In this document: positions 1 through 9,625 of the stretch, in pieces
Layout of the letters: the number at the start of each line of letters is the position of its first letter
How positions within the stretch are numbered: position 1 is the first letter of the stretch
Assembly (NCBI GenBank): GCA_019155205.2
Contig: JAHNZQ020003149.1
Coordinates: 526,658 to 555,501, forward strand
Reading direction: 5' to 3'
Origin: Gracilaria vermiculophylla
Taxonomy: Eukaryota; Rhodophyta; Florideophyceae; Gracilariales; Gracilariaceae
DNA length: 28,844 nt
Position numbers and translations under genes: made by a program
The notes under the pieces: model-generated
Told to the model about the DNA's origin: nothing
Databases searched by the model: none
What the model saw: only the letters and a program-made list of their open reading frames with translations

Positions 1-2
1 GT

Positions 3-555
3 TGTGGTACTGTCAGCCCTTCTGTCGAGGTAGTAAAGCACAACGTCCGTTAGGAGTTTTTAGTGACTCCAAAGGCGCGTATTCCTAAAGGTGGTCTCCG
101 GTATCCGCTGTCGCGAGCCGGGGGAATCCTGAAAGGGATCCGCAAACACCAAGCGGAGGGGAACGTTCACTGGGCGGACAATGCTCCTACAGGCGCTGCT
201 ATGGTGCGTCCTGGGGATCGGCGGCTTAGAAACCTGCGTGAATAGACAAGAGACTCCAACTGGAAAATGTAGAAGAAGACTCCAGGGTGCTTGTCTTTAC
301 TTCCCCAGAGGTGGAGCTCAACCGGCAGGTTAAATATCAAGCCGGGAGCCCGCCTCGGCAGGTCGCACTACTGTGCTAATTACCCGCATAAAATATCTAA
401 AATAAATAAAAATTCTACCGTACCTGAAGGATACTGTAGCGCACGCGGGCAAGATTATGCACCACGTGGCCCAGCTATTAAATTACGAATCCTCCTTAGG
501 AATATAATACATAAAGGCCAAACCACCATATTTCCGTAGGAGCCACTGTACTACA
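3..555 (-). repeat. Full-length LTR, chromovirus family, inverted relative to E1
   Basis: This 553-bp repeat starts TGTGGTACTG and ends CTGTACTACA as written, so it has TG...CA ends on either strand. Other full-length copies lie at 5842-6385, 9987-10538 and 22358-22910. The family's true orientation is set by E1 (primer-binding site after the end at 895) and E2 (polypurine tract next to 22910), and by that standard this copy reads on the minus strand. In that orientation it holds an AT-rich TATA-like block with TTTATTTATTTT. It abuts the truncated E1 LTR at 555/556. Only two bases, 'gt', lie to its left. They match the reverse complement of the 'ac' spacer after the E1 LTR, weakly suggesting an element that runs out of the window to the left. 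Confidence 0.9.
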
Positions 556-895
556 TTCCCGGCTTGATGCTTAACCTGCCATTCAAGCTGCACTTTTGGA
601 AAAGTAGAGCAAGCACCCCTGAGGATACATCCATTTCTCCAGTTGGAGACTCTCGTACTACATCCTAAGGTTTCTAAGCCGCCGATCCTCAGGTCTCTTC
701 GTAGCAGCGCCTGTGGGAGCAATGTCTGCCCAGTGATCCTCCACTTGGTGTTTGCGGATCCCTTTTCAGAATTCCCCAGGCTTGCAACAGCGATTACCGG
801 AGACCATTTATAGGAACTCGCGCCTTTGGAGTCATCAAAAACTCCTAACGCCCGTTGTGCACTACCACCTCGAAAAGAAAACTGACGGTACCACA
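556..895 (+). repeat. Truncated 5' LTR of element E1
   Basis: This is the reverse-complement match to roughly the first 350 bp of the LTR at 3-555. It ends ...GGTACCACA at 895, the expected CA end in the family's forward orientation. About the first 210 bp of the LTR are missing, and the break coincides with the outer end of the oppositely oriented LTR at 555. The simplest reading is that an element of the same family inserted into this LTR, but the far side lies outside the window. An open frame of 137 codons on the minus strand here is only LTR sequence read through. Confidence 0.85.
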
Positions 896-897
896 AC

Positions 898-909
898 TGG
901 TCCCCCGGC
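898..909 (+). other. Probable primer-binding site of E1
   Basis: TGGTCCCCCGGC begins two bases after the LTR end CCACA. A TGG start, complementary to the CCA tail of a tRNA, at this distance from a 5' LTR is the usual layout for reverse-transcription priming. The sequence is not the initiator-Met type (TGGTATCAGAGC). I cannot assign the tRNA by eye. Confidence 0.6.
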
Positions 910-1050
910 TAAGAAGGTCAGTTTCCTAAAAGATTCGCAAAAGTCGCGGCAGAACAGTGTTTCTAGTTTGCAATGATCGTAACCCAACAGTGGAATTCTT
1001 CCTTCAGGTGATACGGAATTGGATGGAAATCACCCCCGACCTAGTTTTCT

Positions 1051-3319
1051 ATGGACCCCTCAGAGCCCCCAATGGAAACACTCCTACAAGACCCTCAAAC
1101 AATCGACTCTTTGGGCGGGCGTAGCACGCGCAGCGCTCACCGGGAGATGGTCGTCAGACTGGAGGGCCCTGAAAGTTTCCTTAAAAATCCTGGCTCCCCT
1201 GTGGAGCGTTTCAGGAATCTTCTTAGGAGCGTGCACGATCGGAGGCAAGCGGAACCCCCCGCGACATCTCTGGAGAAGGCCGACGTGGAGCATGAAGAAC
1301 CGCACACGGCATTGCAGCCACCACCTCAGGAGCTGCAGGGACTAAAACATCCGGAGGCTAACTTCCTCCTGGACTCCCTGACCTCGCGCCTTACGGATTG
1401 GCTCTCACGGGAGCTGGTCGAAAGAATACCTGTAGGTGTTGAGGCACACTGGGGAGCGTGCCGCCACGTCCTTGTGCAGAAAATCACAACGGAAAGCGCT
1501 CACCGTGCTGTGGATGCTTTGCTGAATTTCTACCACCTCCTAGAGGTTATCTTAGATGTTATCCGTGCGGAGGTTCGTTCCTAAACCGCGCAGCTGCTCC
1601 TCGTAGCGGCGTCTCAAAGTCATTCTTCCGTACAGGAGAGGTTCCCTCTATCAGCTTCTAAGGTGACCCCGGGCAGATAAGGACATGATACTGCCACACC
1701 CTACGCCAGAGGAAGAAAGGATACTGCCATAGGGAAACGGGACCACCTCAGGAATATTGCTATGCACCGTCTGGATCTGAAGCCGCGCGGAGGAAAACAG
1801 GCTACCGATCGCGAAGTAATTCACCCAAGGAGAGTAGGACAGGATACTCCTCGGCTGAATTGCGATAACGGCGGTACCGCCAATCACCCAGACCACCTAG
1901 AGGAAAGAAGAAGAAAGAAACGGAGGGAGAAAAGACGAAAGCGAGACACCGATTCGGAGGGAAGCTCAGACTCCGAATCCGTAAACAGCTCTAGCTCGAA
2001 GGACAGTACACCTCCCAAGAAGAAAAGCAGAAGGCTCAGGAAGGTCGTCCCGCTTAACGACCTCTTCGCAAAAGTGGTGGATTATGACACCTACAGGTTG
2101 AATGATCGCTCCATTCTTCACGACGCGTCGTTCACTAAAAGACTCACGAATATCCAGCGCCAGATGGACATCCACATTAAGAAGCACTCCTTCTCAGGTT
2201 AATACCCCATCTCGGTGTTGAATTTTCTTACGCTCTTCCATTCGGCGTGTAACACCAATGGTGTCCATGAAGGTGCCGCCGTATGGTGCTTTCAGTTCTA
2301 CCTCCCCGGCCAGGCGCACTCAGTGATGCAGCCACGCCTCACGGGGGGAGCTCCGTTGTGGATGACCCTGGAACGGAGATCTGACGACGTACACGAAGGT
2401 GGTGAGTTTCCTCCTCAAAAGGTACTTAACGGAAGAGATGATAGCCGATGTTGACGCTGAAGTCACCTCCTATAGGCAGAAGACGGGAATGACAGAGACG
2501 GAGCTCTCACAAAATCTTTCGACGAAGGCCCTACGGTGTGGAAACGTGTACTACAAACGGCCGTTGAAGTCGTTGTTTGTCGAGGGACTCCTCTCGATCC
2601 GCGCTGAGGTGCGTACTCACTTGACAACGCACCCAAAGACCATCTATACGGAGCTAGCACGATTCGCAGAACCCTATGGGGATACCCACCGTGCTGATCG
2701 TCGGAGCCACGCTCTACTTTCGAACAAACCGATGGCCTCAAGGAACCGTCGGGAATCCGCCCTGACGTTGGACACCAGCACCTCAGGGGAGGTCGACGAG
2801 CTCACGCTAGAGGGAGAACAAGAGGCCCTTGCCCTCATATACGCCTCATCTCAGGGAGCACCGTCTATGACGAGAACACCCTCTTCTCCTACTTCGTACG
2901 ACCCGGCAGGATCTTACAGGAGTATCCGATTCGCGAACCCTCGAGGCTACCCACTGCCTTGCAGGATATGCTTGTCACGAGAGCCAGTACAATGTACTAC
3001 TCTCACCCCGGCAATGAGGGCCGCCATCCTGCAGGAACGGGAGAAGAACTTCCAGGATCTGAAGGACACACCAACGGAGAGCGGAAGTTGTCGAACTGCG
3101 TGTCGCGACATGCGCTCCCCTCAAGGAAGCTACGGTTATCGCGCTCCACCAGGAGCTCAGCCTGTTCCACTATCACTTGCGCCATCAGCGTATGGGCCGG
3201 TATCCAAACCCGTTGCACCTCATGGGAACACGACGCATCTCCATGCGCAACCGCGGCAGCCGTCCCCTACTGGAGCTCAGCCCCCCTCCAACAAGGAAAC
3301 CTCTGAAGGTCACGCGTAG
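1051..3319 (+). pseudogene. gag: gag-like region of E1, broken
   Basis: Three open stretches together occupy the gag position: 1051-1584, 1762-2202 (same frame as the first) and 2399-3319 (another frame). The middle part has a very basic, serine-rich block near 1905-2040 (runs such as RRRKKRREKRRKR, then SDSESVNSSSSKDS) that could bind nucleic acid or act in nuclear import. The third part ends in a Pro/Ser/Gln-rich tail, with a cysteine cluster PCRICLSREPVQC near 2955-2995. That looks like a zinc knuckle that lost its histidine. A single TAG separates it from the protease frame. The capsid function is inferred from position and composition; I see no capsid motif that is decisive alone. The third frame opens with GTG, so the true start is unknown. 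Confidence 0.6.
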
Positions 3320-3328
3320 AAGCTTGGA

Positions 3329-4291
3329 GTGGCTCCTTACCATCGATCCCCAGCTCCACGGAGGTCGTCTTTAGGAAAGGGGGAGAAGCTATCCGCTCCG
3401 TCGACACAGAACCGGCGGGCCCCCCCAATCCCGTTGGACCTATTCGACGCCTTTGAGGAATCTGTTTGCACGCTCCGCCGTGAGAATTACAAAGTGTTCG
3501 CCTCTCTCGGATGTTCCCCGCTCGCGTCCATTACGGTGCGCGCTATCCTCTACACCGGAGCCGGCCCCAATTTGGTGCACGCCGATGTGCTCCCGCGGTC
3601 TGCTCTCGGCTCCTTGAGGACTGGCAAGCTCCCTACAGTGTGCGATGCGTCGCGTCGAGCATTGACGATCCTCGGCGCAATCCTCCTGTACCTCCGGTGG
3701 GCCTCCTTACAGGTGAAAGTGTGGTTCCTCGTGGCGACCAACTTGGCCGCACAATGCATATTGCGCACTTCCTTTGTGGACCGGTATGTACGTGCAATAT
3801 ACCCGCGCCTGCGGAAGGTGACGTTTACGGACGCCGCTCCTGTAGGTATCGTGTCCGCATCTCCAGGACCGGACGCTAACGCGCGTCACATGGGTAATCT
3901 TCCAAAGGAGACGCAGTCGAAAAAGCTCCGAGTGGTGAAGAGCATCAAAATACCCGCGAGGAGCCAGGCCGAAGCTTGGGTGCAAACCTTTACATCTGGC
4001 CTTTCATTCCTACAGGGGAGTCCACACCTGACGATGAAGCACCACTTCATGATGGCGAACAGTGATATGGAAATAATACCAAAAATTCCCTTCACGGCTG
4101 TGCTCGCCAACCGGAAGGAGTCGCCGTTACGGCTCCAGAAAGGAATTGTTGTCGGACTGGCAATAAGCGCCACTATAGGACTGGCTCATCTTCCTCGTGC
4201 GGAAGACCTTGCGGACCTCGATGCAAGTGTCACCACGGAGGCGGAAGTGACTTCCACCGCTCCAGAGGAAGACAATCCTGCCTTCTGGTAG
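3329..4291 (+). pseudogene. pro: Retropepsin-like protease region of E1, active-site Asp lost
   Basis: This region continues in the frame of the upstream gag part across one TAG. At about 3545-3575 it reads ILYTGAGPNLV, the place of the (L)DTGA catalytic motif of retroviral-type aspartic proteases. The catalytic Asp codon is now TAC (Tyr), a single G-to-T change from GAC. Downstream the frame keeps family-like stretches (ILGAILLYLRW, CILRTSFVDRYVRAIYP), resembling the ILGxxFL segment of Ty3/gypsy proteases. It ends at a TAG at 4289-4291 and the same frame runs on into RT. Gag, protease and the start of RT were therefore probably one polyprotein frame. Without the Asp this copy could not cleave a polyprotein. 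Confidence 0.75.
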
Positions 4292-5840
4292 GTGCAGCTC
4301 CAAATTGGCGAGGATTTTGCAGAATTTCGCCATAGGATAGTGGAGATGCTATCCGCCTTGGAGTACATGTGGTCTGGTCGCCTGGGTCAGGTCAGCCTGG
4401 CCAAGCACAGGATCCAGCTCACACCGGATGTGAAGCCTGTACACCAACTCCCGAGAAAAGCCGGACTTCATGCGCGCGATTTCGAGCGCGATGCGGTCCA
4501 CCGGATGCTGGAAAAGGGCGTTATAGAGCCTTTCAATCCCGATTGGACCTCCTCGTTGGTGTTTGTGAAGAAGAAAAATGGCTTCTTGAGGTTCTGCACT
4601 GCCTATAGCGCTTCAACGAGGTGACGGTACGCGATTCGTACCTGATATCCCGTGTGGATAAATGTCTCGACTGCTTAGGTGATGCGTCCGTTTTCTCCAC
4701 GATGGTTGCCAACAGCGACTACCAGCAGATTGGGATTGACGACTCCGATAAGGATAAGACAACGTTTACCTCGCACTGTGGGATATTCAGATTCCTAGGG
4801 ATGCCATTTGGATTGAAGAATGCACCCGCTACGTTCCTACGAGCGGTGGACATTGTCCTGCCAAATTTGAAGTGGCAGTACGCCTTGGTGTATATTGATG
4901 ATGTCATCATATACTCCCGCAACGTGGAGGAGCCCTTCATGCATGTGAAGCACGTGCTCCAACTCTTAATGGATGCTGGACTCATCTTGAAGCTGGAGAA
5001 ATGTTTCTTTTTTTAATTTCTCGGTAGACTACCTGGGGCACGTTGTGCTCCCGGGTCGTTTACAGGTTTCCACAAAAACTCAGGACGTCATCAAGGAAAT
5101 TCACCCTCCCACAAACCAGACGGAGCTTTGCTCCTTCCTGGGGCTGTGGAATGTCTTTCGGAGGTTTGTTCCAAATTTCTCCCGTTTCGCGGCACCGTTA
5201 AATCGCCTCTTGGAGAAAAACGGGCCGACGCAATTGGCTATCCGGACGGACGACGAGTTAGAAGCCTTTAACACCCTGAAGAGGAGACTGGTAGAGCCAC
5301 CGATCTTGGTAGTCCCGAAGCGGCACGGCCGAATGGTGCTGGACACAGACGCCTGTAAATACGAGGTCGGATGTGCCCTCCTACAGGAACAACCTGAAGG
5401 TGGACTTCAACCCCTCGGATACTGGAGTCGCAGCCTCACACCTACGGAACGTAGTTATTCCACGTCGGAGCGCGAATGTCTCGCCATTGTCTGGGTGGTT
5501 TTGCTGTTACGCTCGTACCTCGAAGACGCGGGTTTCACCTTGAGAACGGACCTCGCACCACTGAAGTGAATACTGTCTTTGACGGATGCTTCCGGTCGCT
5601 TGTCAACGTGGAGGCTACGCCTCCTGGAGTTGGATTTTGACATCGTCCACCGTCCTGGCATAAAACACCAGGCAGCGGACACGCTCTCGCGAATCTTCAC
5701 CAAGGGCGAGGACAAAACACCTTTGGAGGACACCATCCCGTGTCTGGTCATGCAGGACGCCGATGGGAAAAAAGGATCTGATGGAGAATGCTTGGAAGGC
5801 TGTTAACCTGGAGAAAAGTACAGTGGGCTCCCTGAGGTGC
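4292..5840 (+). pseudogene. pol: Reverse transcriptase and RNase H of E1, frameshifted
   Basis: The RT N-terminus is clear (VKPVHQLPRKAG, MLEKGVIEPFN, SSLVFVKKKNGFLRFC). A one-base loss near 4612 shifts frame. The middle part contains GMPFGLKNAPATF and the polymerase box VYIDDVIIYS, but motif A reads FSTMVANSDYQQI, with Val where the catalytic Asp of FSTxDLxSGYxQI should be. A seven-T run near 5008-5014 adds one base relative to E2 and shifts frame again. RNase H follows with DTDACKYEVG, ERECLAIVW and RTDLAPLK, then a TGA in place of Trp at 5567-5569, and ends with the PGIKHQAADTLSR motif. The coding continues up to the solo LTR, which breaks the RNase H-integrase linker. Assignment is firm; the enzyme is inactive. 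Confidence 0.92.
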
Positions 5841-5841
5841 T

Positions 5842-6385
5842 TGTGGTACTGTCAGCCCTTCTGTCGAGGTAGTAAAGCACAACGTCCGTTAGGAGTTTTT
5901 GGTGACTCCAAAGGCGCGTATTCCTAAAGGTGGTCTCTGGTATCCGCTGTCGCGGGCCGGGGGAATTCTGAAAGGGGAACCTCAAAAACCAAGCGGAGGG
6001 GGAGTTTCACTGGGCGGACAATGCTCCTACAGGCGCTGCTATGATGCGACCTGGGGATCGGCGGCTTAGAAACCTGAGTAGATAGACAAAAGACTCCAAC
6101 CGGAAAAGTAGAAGAAGACTCAAGGGTGCTTGTCTTTAGGTGGAGCTCAACTGGCAGGTTAAATATCAAGCCGGGAGCCCGCCTCGGCAGGTCTCACTAC
6201 TGTGCTAATTACCTGCATAAAATATCTAAAATAAATAATAAGTTCTACCGTACCTCAAGGATACTGTAGCGCACGCGGGCGAGATTATGCACCACGTGGC
6301 CCAGCCAATAAATTACGAACCCTCCTTAGGAATATTTTACCTTAAGGCCAAACCACCATATTTCCGTAGGAGCCACTGTACTACA
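5842..6385 (-). repeat. Solo LTR nested in E1 pol
   Basis: This 544-bp copy with TG...CA ends lies between the RNase H and integrase coding parts of E1. The left flank is GTGCT (5837-5841) and the right flank GTGAT (6386-6390), a 5-bp target-site duplication with one mismatch. The uninterrupted site can be seen in E2 (27360-27375, minus strand), where coding runs through CCCGAGGTGATGGCT. The copy is oriented opposite to E1. It was therefore a later insertion that collapsed to a solo LTR by recombination between its two LTRs. Confidence 0.93.
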
Positions 6386-8004
6386 GTGATGGCCATTTTT
6401 GAGGAGGAGGAAGAAGTTCTCCTCATCACCGTAGCGAAGTTCCTGAAAGAGCAGAGTATGGATCCGTACTGCAAGGTGCGTCGACACTGTGGAGAGTCTA
6501 ACATCGTCATTGGACGTTGACCGAGTAGGCGTACTTGTACGCCGCGCTCCCCTGGATAGAGCTCCTAAAAAGGTGGTCCCGACAAAACTACGGTCGAGGG
6601 TCCTGTTTCTCTCGCACTACCGTCGCCTCGCCGGGCGCCCCGGTTGATCGCGTATGTATTTCAGCATGTGGAGACAGTTTTATTGGCCGAACATGGCTAA
6701 TGACGCCTTGCAAACGGTGGCGGATTGCTGTTCGAGCGCCGCTGCTAGAAGTAATATCCGTAGACACCGGGCGCCGCCCACTCTGTTCCCACCTCCAGGA
6801 CCTTTGGAGTTCGTGGCCATGCACATTTTGGACCGTCTCCCCAAGATAGAGCGAGGGCACCGACTTATTCTCGTGATCACTTCTCGGTTTTCGAAGATCA
6901 CGCGCGCCATTCCCCTGCGGAGCACCGCTGTAGCAGTAATTGTCAACACCTTTCTGGAGCACTGGGTTTACCCATATCTTATACTGCTGTACCTCCATAC
7001 GGACAACGGGCCCCAGTTCGTGGCGAAGCTATTCAGCGCTGTCTCCGGAATGCTGGAGAAGAAATAGTTCTTTACGACTGCCAATCACTCTCAGACTAGC
7101 AGACAAGCCGAGAGGTCTAACAAGACCATAGACTCAAAGCTGAAGCACTACGTCGTGGACCACCAGTAAGATTGGAACACATATGTGGGCACGCTCACGT
7201 ATGCATACAACCTGCAGGTGCACTGCTTCACGTGGACCGTTCCTTACAATCTTGTGCTCTCGCGCATTCCGCGTAGTGCCATCATTGCGGCACGTGCCAT
7301 GGCTCACCCGGCGGATGGGCCACAGGCACTAACAGCAGCGCAAGCAAAACGTTCAATCTTAAGGCGCAATGAAGACGCACTCTCCCTCGCAAAGGAGAAA
7401 CTCAACGCCTCGTAGAGGAGAGATAAACAGGGTTTCGACCGGAATATGAAGACAGGCCCTCACCTGAAAGAATGCGACCAGGTTTTCCTCCACAAACCTA
7501 GGGAGACATCCGATGAACCGCCGGACGTCACGCGCAAGTTAGCGCCAAACACCTTAGGGCCTTAGAAAGTCCTGGACACCTATAGGGACACTGTCCCAAT
7601 TGAGGTAAACGGACTCCGAGACGTCCTCTCCCGTGATAGGGTGACGAAAGTCTCGACGCCCAGCCCTTCAGGAATGCCGGCCACCCCATCTCAGGGAACA
7701 CGTGCAGAACGTCCTCATCCGACTACCTCAGGAGTGATGACAGCGTTCGATACTGGAACCTCATCACACCCTTTGGGAAACCATTGATGGAAGCTCTAGA
7801 CGTCATCATGACTACTCAAGGTGATATCCTCTACGCAGTGCACCATATCGTCTCCCACCGACAAATCCCCGCAAGGATACTGAACCGCGTCCGCTGGTAC
7901 GGGTACACCTCAAAGGACGACACGGAAGAACCTCCGTGACACATCCCGGAGACATCATCAGAAGATATCACGTCAATCTAGTGCGGAAACGACTCTCTGC
8001 ATAG
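6386..8004 (+). pseudogene. pol: Integrase and chromodomain of E1, broken
   Basis: Coding resumes right after the solo LTR with FEEEEEVLLITVAKFLKEQS, matching E2. The zinc-binding part is eroded (CSSAAARS, where E2 has CYFCAAARR). In the catalytic core the first Asp is lost (AMHILD, where E2 has AMDILG), the second is kept in HTDNGPQFVAKLF and the Glu in RQAERSNKT. Several stops follow, including TAG near 7066 and TAA near 7168. The C-terminus holds a chromodomain around 7825-7930: DILYAVHHIVSHRQ, then VRWYGYTSKDDTEEPP. These match the Tyr, Trp-x-Gly-Tyr and DDT-EP signature of chromodomains that bind methylated histone tails. The last codons (RKRLSA, stop at 8002-8004) match E2. Such a domain steers integration to heterochromatin in related elements. 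Confidence 0.9.
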
Positions 8005-8195
8005 ACGCTTTCGTTTAGAAAGAGGGATGAGGCCCCCAACCGGTGTTGTTTTTCGTCTCCGATGTCTATCTCCCACCTAAAGTTCTCTTTTAAGCCTCCG
8101 GGACGCCGTTGCTCGCTTTTTTCACGCTTCTGCGGGGGCCGTTCGTGTCGCTGAGCGCGCGGGCACGGCTGAGTTTTATTGCAACTACCGTGCAC

Positions 8196-8228
8196 GGAGC
8201 TTCTGCTCCAACTCAAGGAACTTTTATT
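8196..8228 (-). terminator. Poly(A) signal and palindrome after the E1 antisense ORF
   Basis: On the minus strand AATAAA (8228-8223) follows the antisense ORF stop at 8275-8273. Then comes GGAGC-AGAA-GCTCC (8209-8196), a 5-bp-stem palindrome. The same pair sits at 25528-25560 in E2. Conservation in two diverged copies suggests a 3'-end signal for the antisense transcript. Confidence 0.5.
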
Positions 8229-8272
8229 CCACCGCTACCGGGGATTCACTCCCATCGCCAGGGTTTTTTCTT

Positions 8273-8830
8273 CTACAGGTCACCAAATCGCGTCGTATAC
8301 TTTGCGTCGAGGGGAAATTTTGCCGTGAGCGTTTGGGTCTCAAAGAACTCCGACAGGCTTTCCTAGATTGTCGCCTTCGCGGCTCTGTCCACTCGGGCTT
8401 TATGAAGTTCTAGGACGCAGATACGCGCCTCGCGCAGAGCTTATACAGGATGCGCTGAAGCAGGAATGCTCGTCACCAGGCACGTCTGCACCAACCCCCG
8501 AAAAAGTCAGCACCCAGAGCCCCAGAGAATAACCCGCCCGATGATGCACCCGAAACGGAAACCTCCATTAACGGAACAATAACCGCTACGGACGGAGCCG
8601 TGGACGGCAGACCGGCTGGGACAGAGGCCTCCCAAAAGGGATTCTGCAGGCACCGCCGAGGAGGTCGGCCGGGCCAAGGCCGGAGTCGGCGACACCGGAG
8701 GTGACGGCGATACGGGAACCGGAACGCTCCGCGGGCGAGGTAAAGGGCACTACGGTCAGGAGCGAGTTCATAACCAGTGGAGACCAACGGAAACGCAGGA
8801 GAGAAGTTTATGAGATGAGACACCTTCACG
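8273..8830 (-). pseudogene. Antisense ORF remnant of E1 (C-terminal part)
   Basis: Read on the minus strand, the last about 60 codons give RxCVLELHKARVDRAA, then ESLSEF and YTTRFGDL-stop. They align residue by residue with the end of the E2 antisense ORF (LELHKARTDRASMAAL, KSLSES, YATRSGDL). One in-frame stop (TAG) lies between. Upstream, the nucleotide match continues through a Pro/Ala/Ser-rich segment to about 8780-8830 but in shifting frames. The more N-terminal domain seen in E2 is not recognisable here. The changes between copies are often conservative at protein level, which favours a real coding history. The function is unknown; the C-terminal part is charged and probably helical. Confidence 0.6.
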
Positions 8831-9486
8831 GGAAATGAACGAGCGGACGCGACGAATGGGGCGTTCCCCGAAAGAGGATCCTCGAAGAAATCGGGGCATA
8901 GAGTGCCTTGAGGGAGTCAGCGAACAGGCCAGCCTGACCCACGTATAGTGCAACGCCAAAGACGGGAAAACACCACGAAGACGTTCGGAATCTTCCCCTT
9001 CTCGGGTAGCAAAGCAAACAGAGCCACTCTGGGCGTGCCACGGCGAAGCCGATTTGTAAGATCGAGGGCAGCCCTTCAGGCGGTTACCTAGAGTGTTGAA
9101 TATGAGATTCCTCCAATGGAGCGGCAGCAACCACGAGTGATCGGTACGGAGTCTCGCGAGCGAGCAAGAGTGAAGGGTACGGTAGGTACCCGGAGCGACA
9201 GCGTGTCCACCGGTGTGTGGGCACGGGACGAAAAGAGCAACAAAAACAGGGTCCAATACTGGGGCGAGTACACGACAATGTAGGTAAAGGATAGACACAA
9301 GTTGTGGTAACACTCTCTAAGTCTCGAGGGAGGATGAACTGCCGTGCAAACGGGTGCTAACATGCAGCAGCGGTAAGCGACGCCGGAGGCGGAAAAGCTC
9401 AGAGCCACGACCTTCTTGAGGCCGTCATAGGGTTTACTGGGCAGCCGCCGTAGCGGGGATATATACTGTAGTCGGCGCGCCACCCT
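8831..9486. other. Unassigned stretch right of E1
   Basis: No recognisable gene. Minus-strand open frames of 181 codons (8768-9313) and 131 codons (9088-9483) show no family signature and use alternative starts. About 50 bp near 8951-9003 resemble 21893-21946, so at least part of this stretch is repeated. A TATATATA-like AT island lies at 9460-9470. It may be the eroded 3' part of E1 or a different old repeat; the sequence alone does not decide. Confidence 0.4.
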
Positions 9487-9625
9487 GACAGTGGGGCGCG
9501 CCGCCCAAAATTATCTGAGTAAAATATCTAATTTGTCCAGCAATGCCATGCACCCCTACTGTACCCACGTGTGTGACTCGGCAGTCCGGCGTGCACCTCA
9601 GCGGCCAACCGCTACGCTAACCATC
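9487..9625 (-). repeat. Possible tRNA-derived SINE head
   Basis: On the minus strand 9619-9609 reads TAGCGTAGCGG, a full match to the RNA polymerase III A-box pattern TRGCNNAGYNGG. About 35 bases later comes TGCCGAGTCA (around 9584-9574), a partial B-box (GGTTCGANTCC) match in its core. The spacing suits a tRNA-derived SINE. I cannot fold a proper cloverleaf, so it is not an intact tRNA gene, and no second copy was seen in the window. Confidence 0.25.

Larger units (their letters stand above)
556..8830 (+). mobile_element. Element E1: decayed Ty3/gypsy chromovirus
   Basis: The order is truncated 5' LTR, primer-binding site, gag, protease, RT, RNase H, integrase and chromodomain. This is the Ty3/gypsy order, and the integrase-linked chromodomain puts it among the chromoviruses. 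Many stops and frameshifts, and changed catalytic residues in protease, RT and integrase, show it is dead. A same-family solo LTR (5842-6385) splits pol. Downstream of pol comes an antisense ORF remnant, also present in E2. No 3' LTR in forward orientation was found, so the right end is unresolved. I close the element where similarity to E2 stops being clear, near 8830. Confidence 0.85.

Noticed and set aside
63..896. Open frames of 60-137 codons on both strands in the first 900 bases
   Set aside because: They lie wholly in LTR sequence, use alternative starts, and equivalent frames recur in the other LTR copies with different breaks.
4600..5020. Programmed frameshifting in E1 RT
   Set aside because: The two shifts are at positions where E2 or related elements read straight through, and they occur among many stops. 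They look like decay, not a conserved recoding site.
9487..9625. Intact tRNA gene on the minus strand
   Set aside because: The A-box is good, but acceptor, D and T stems do not pair, so it is at most a SINE head.
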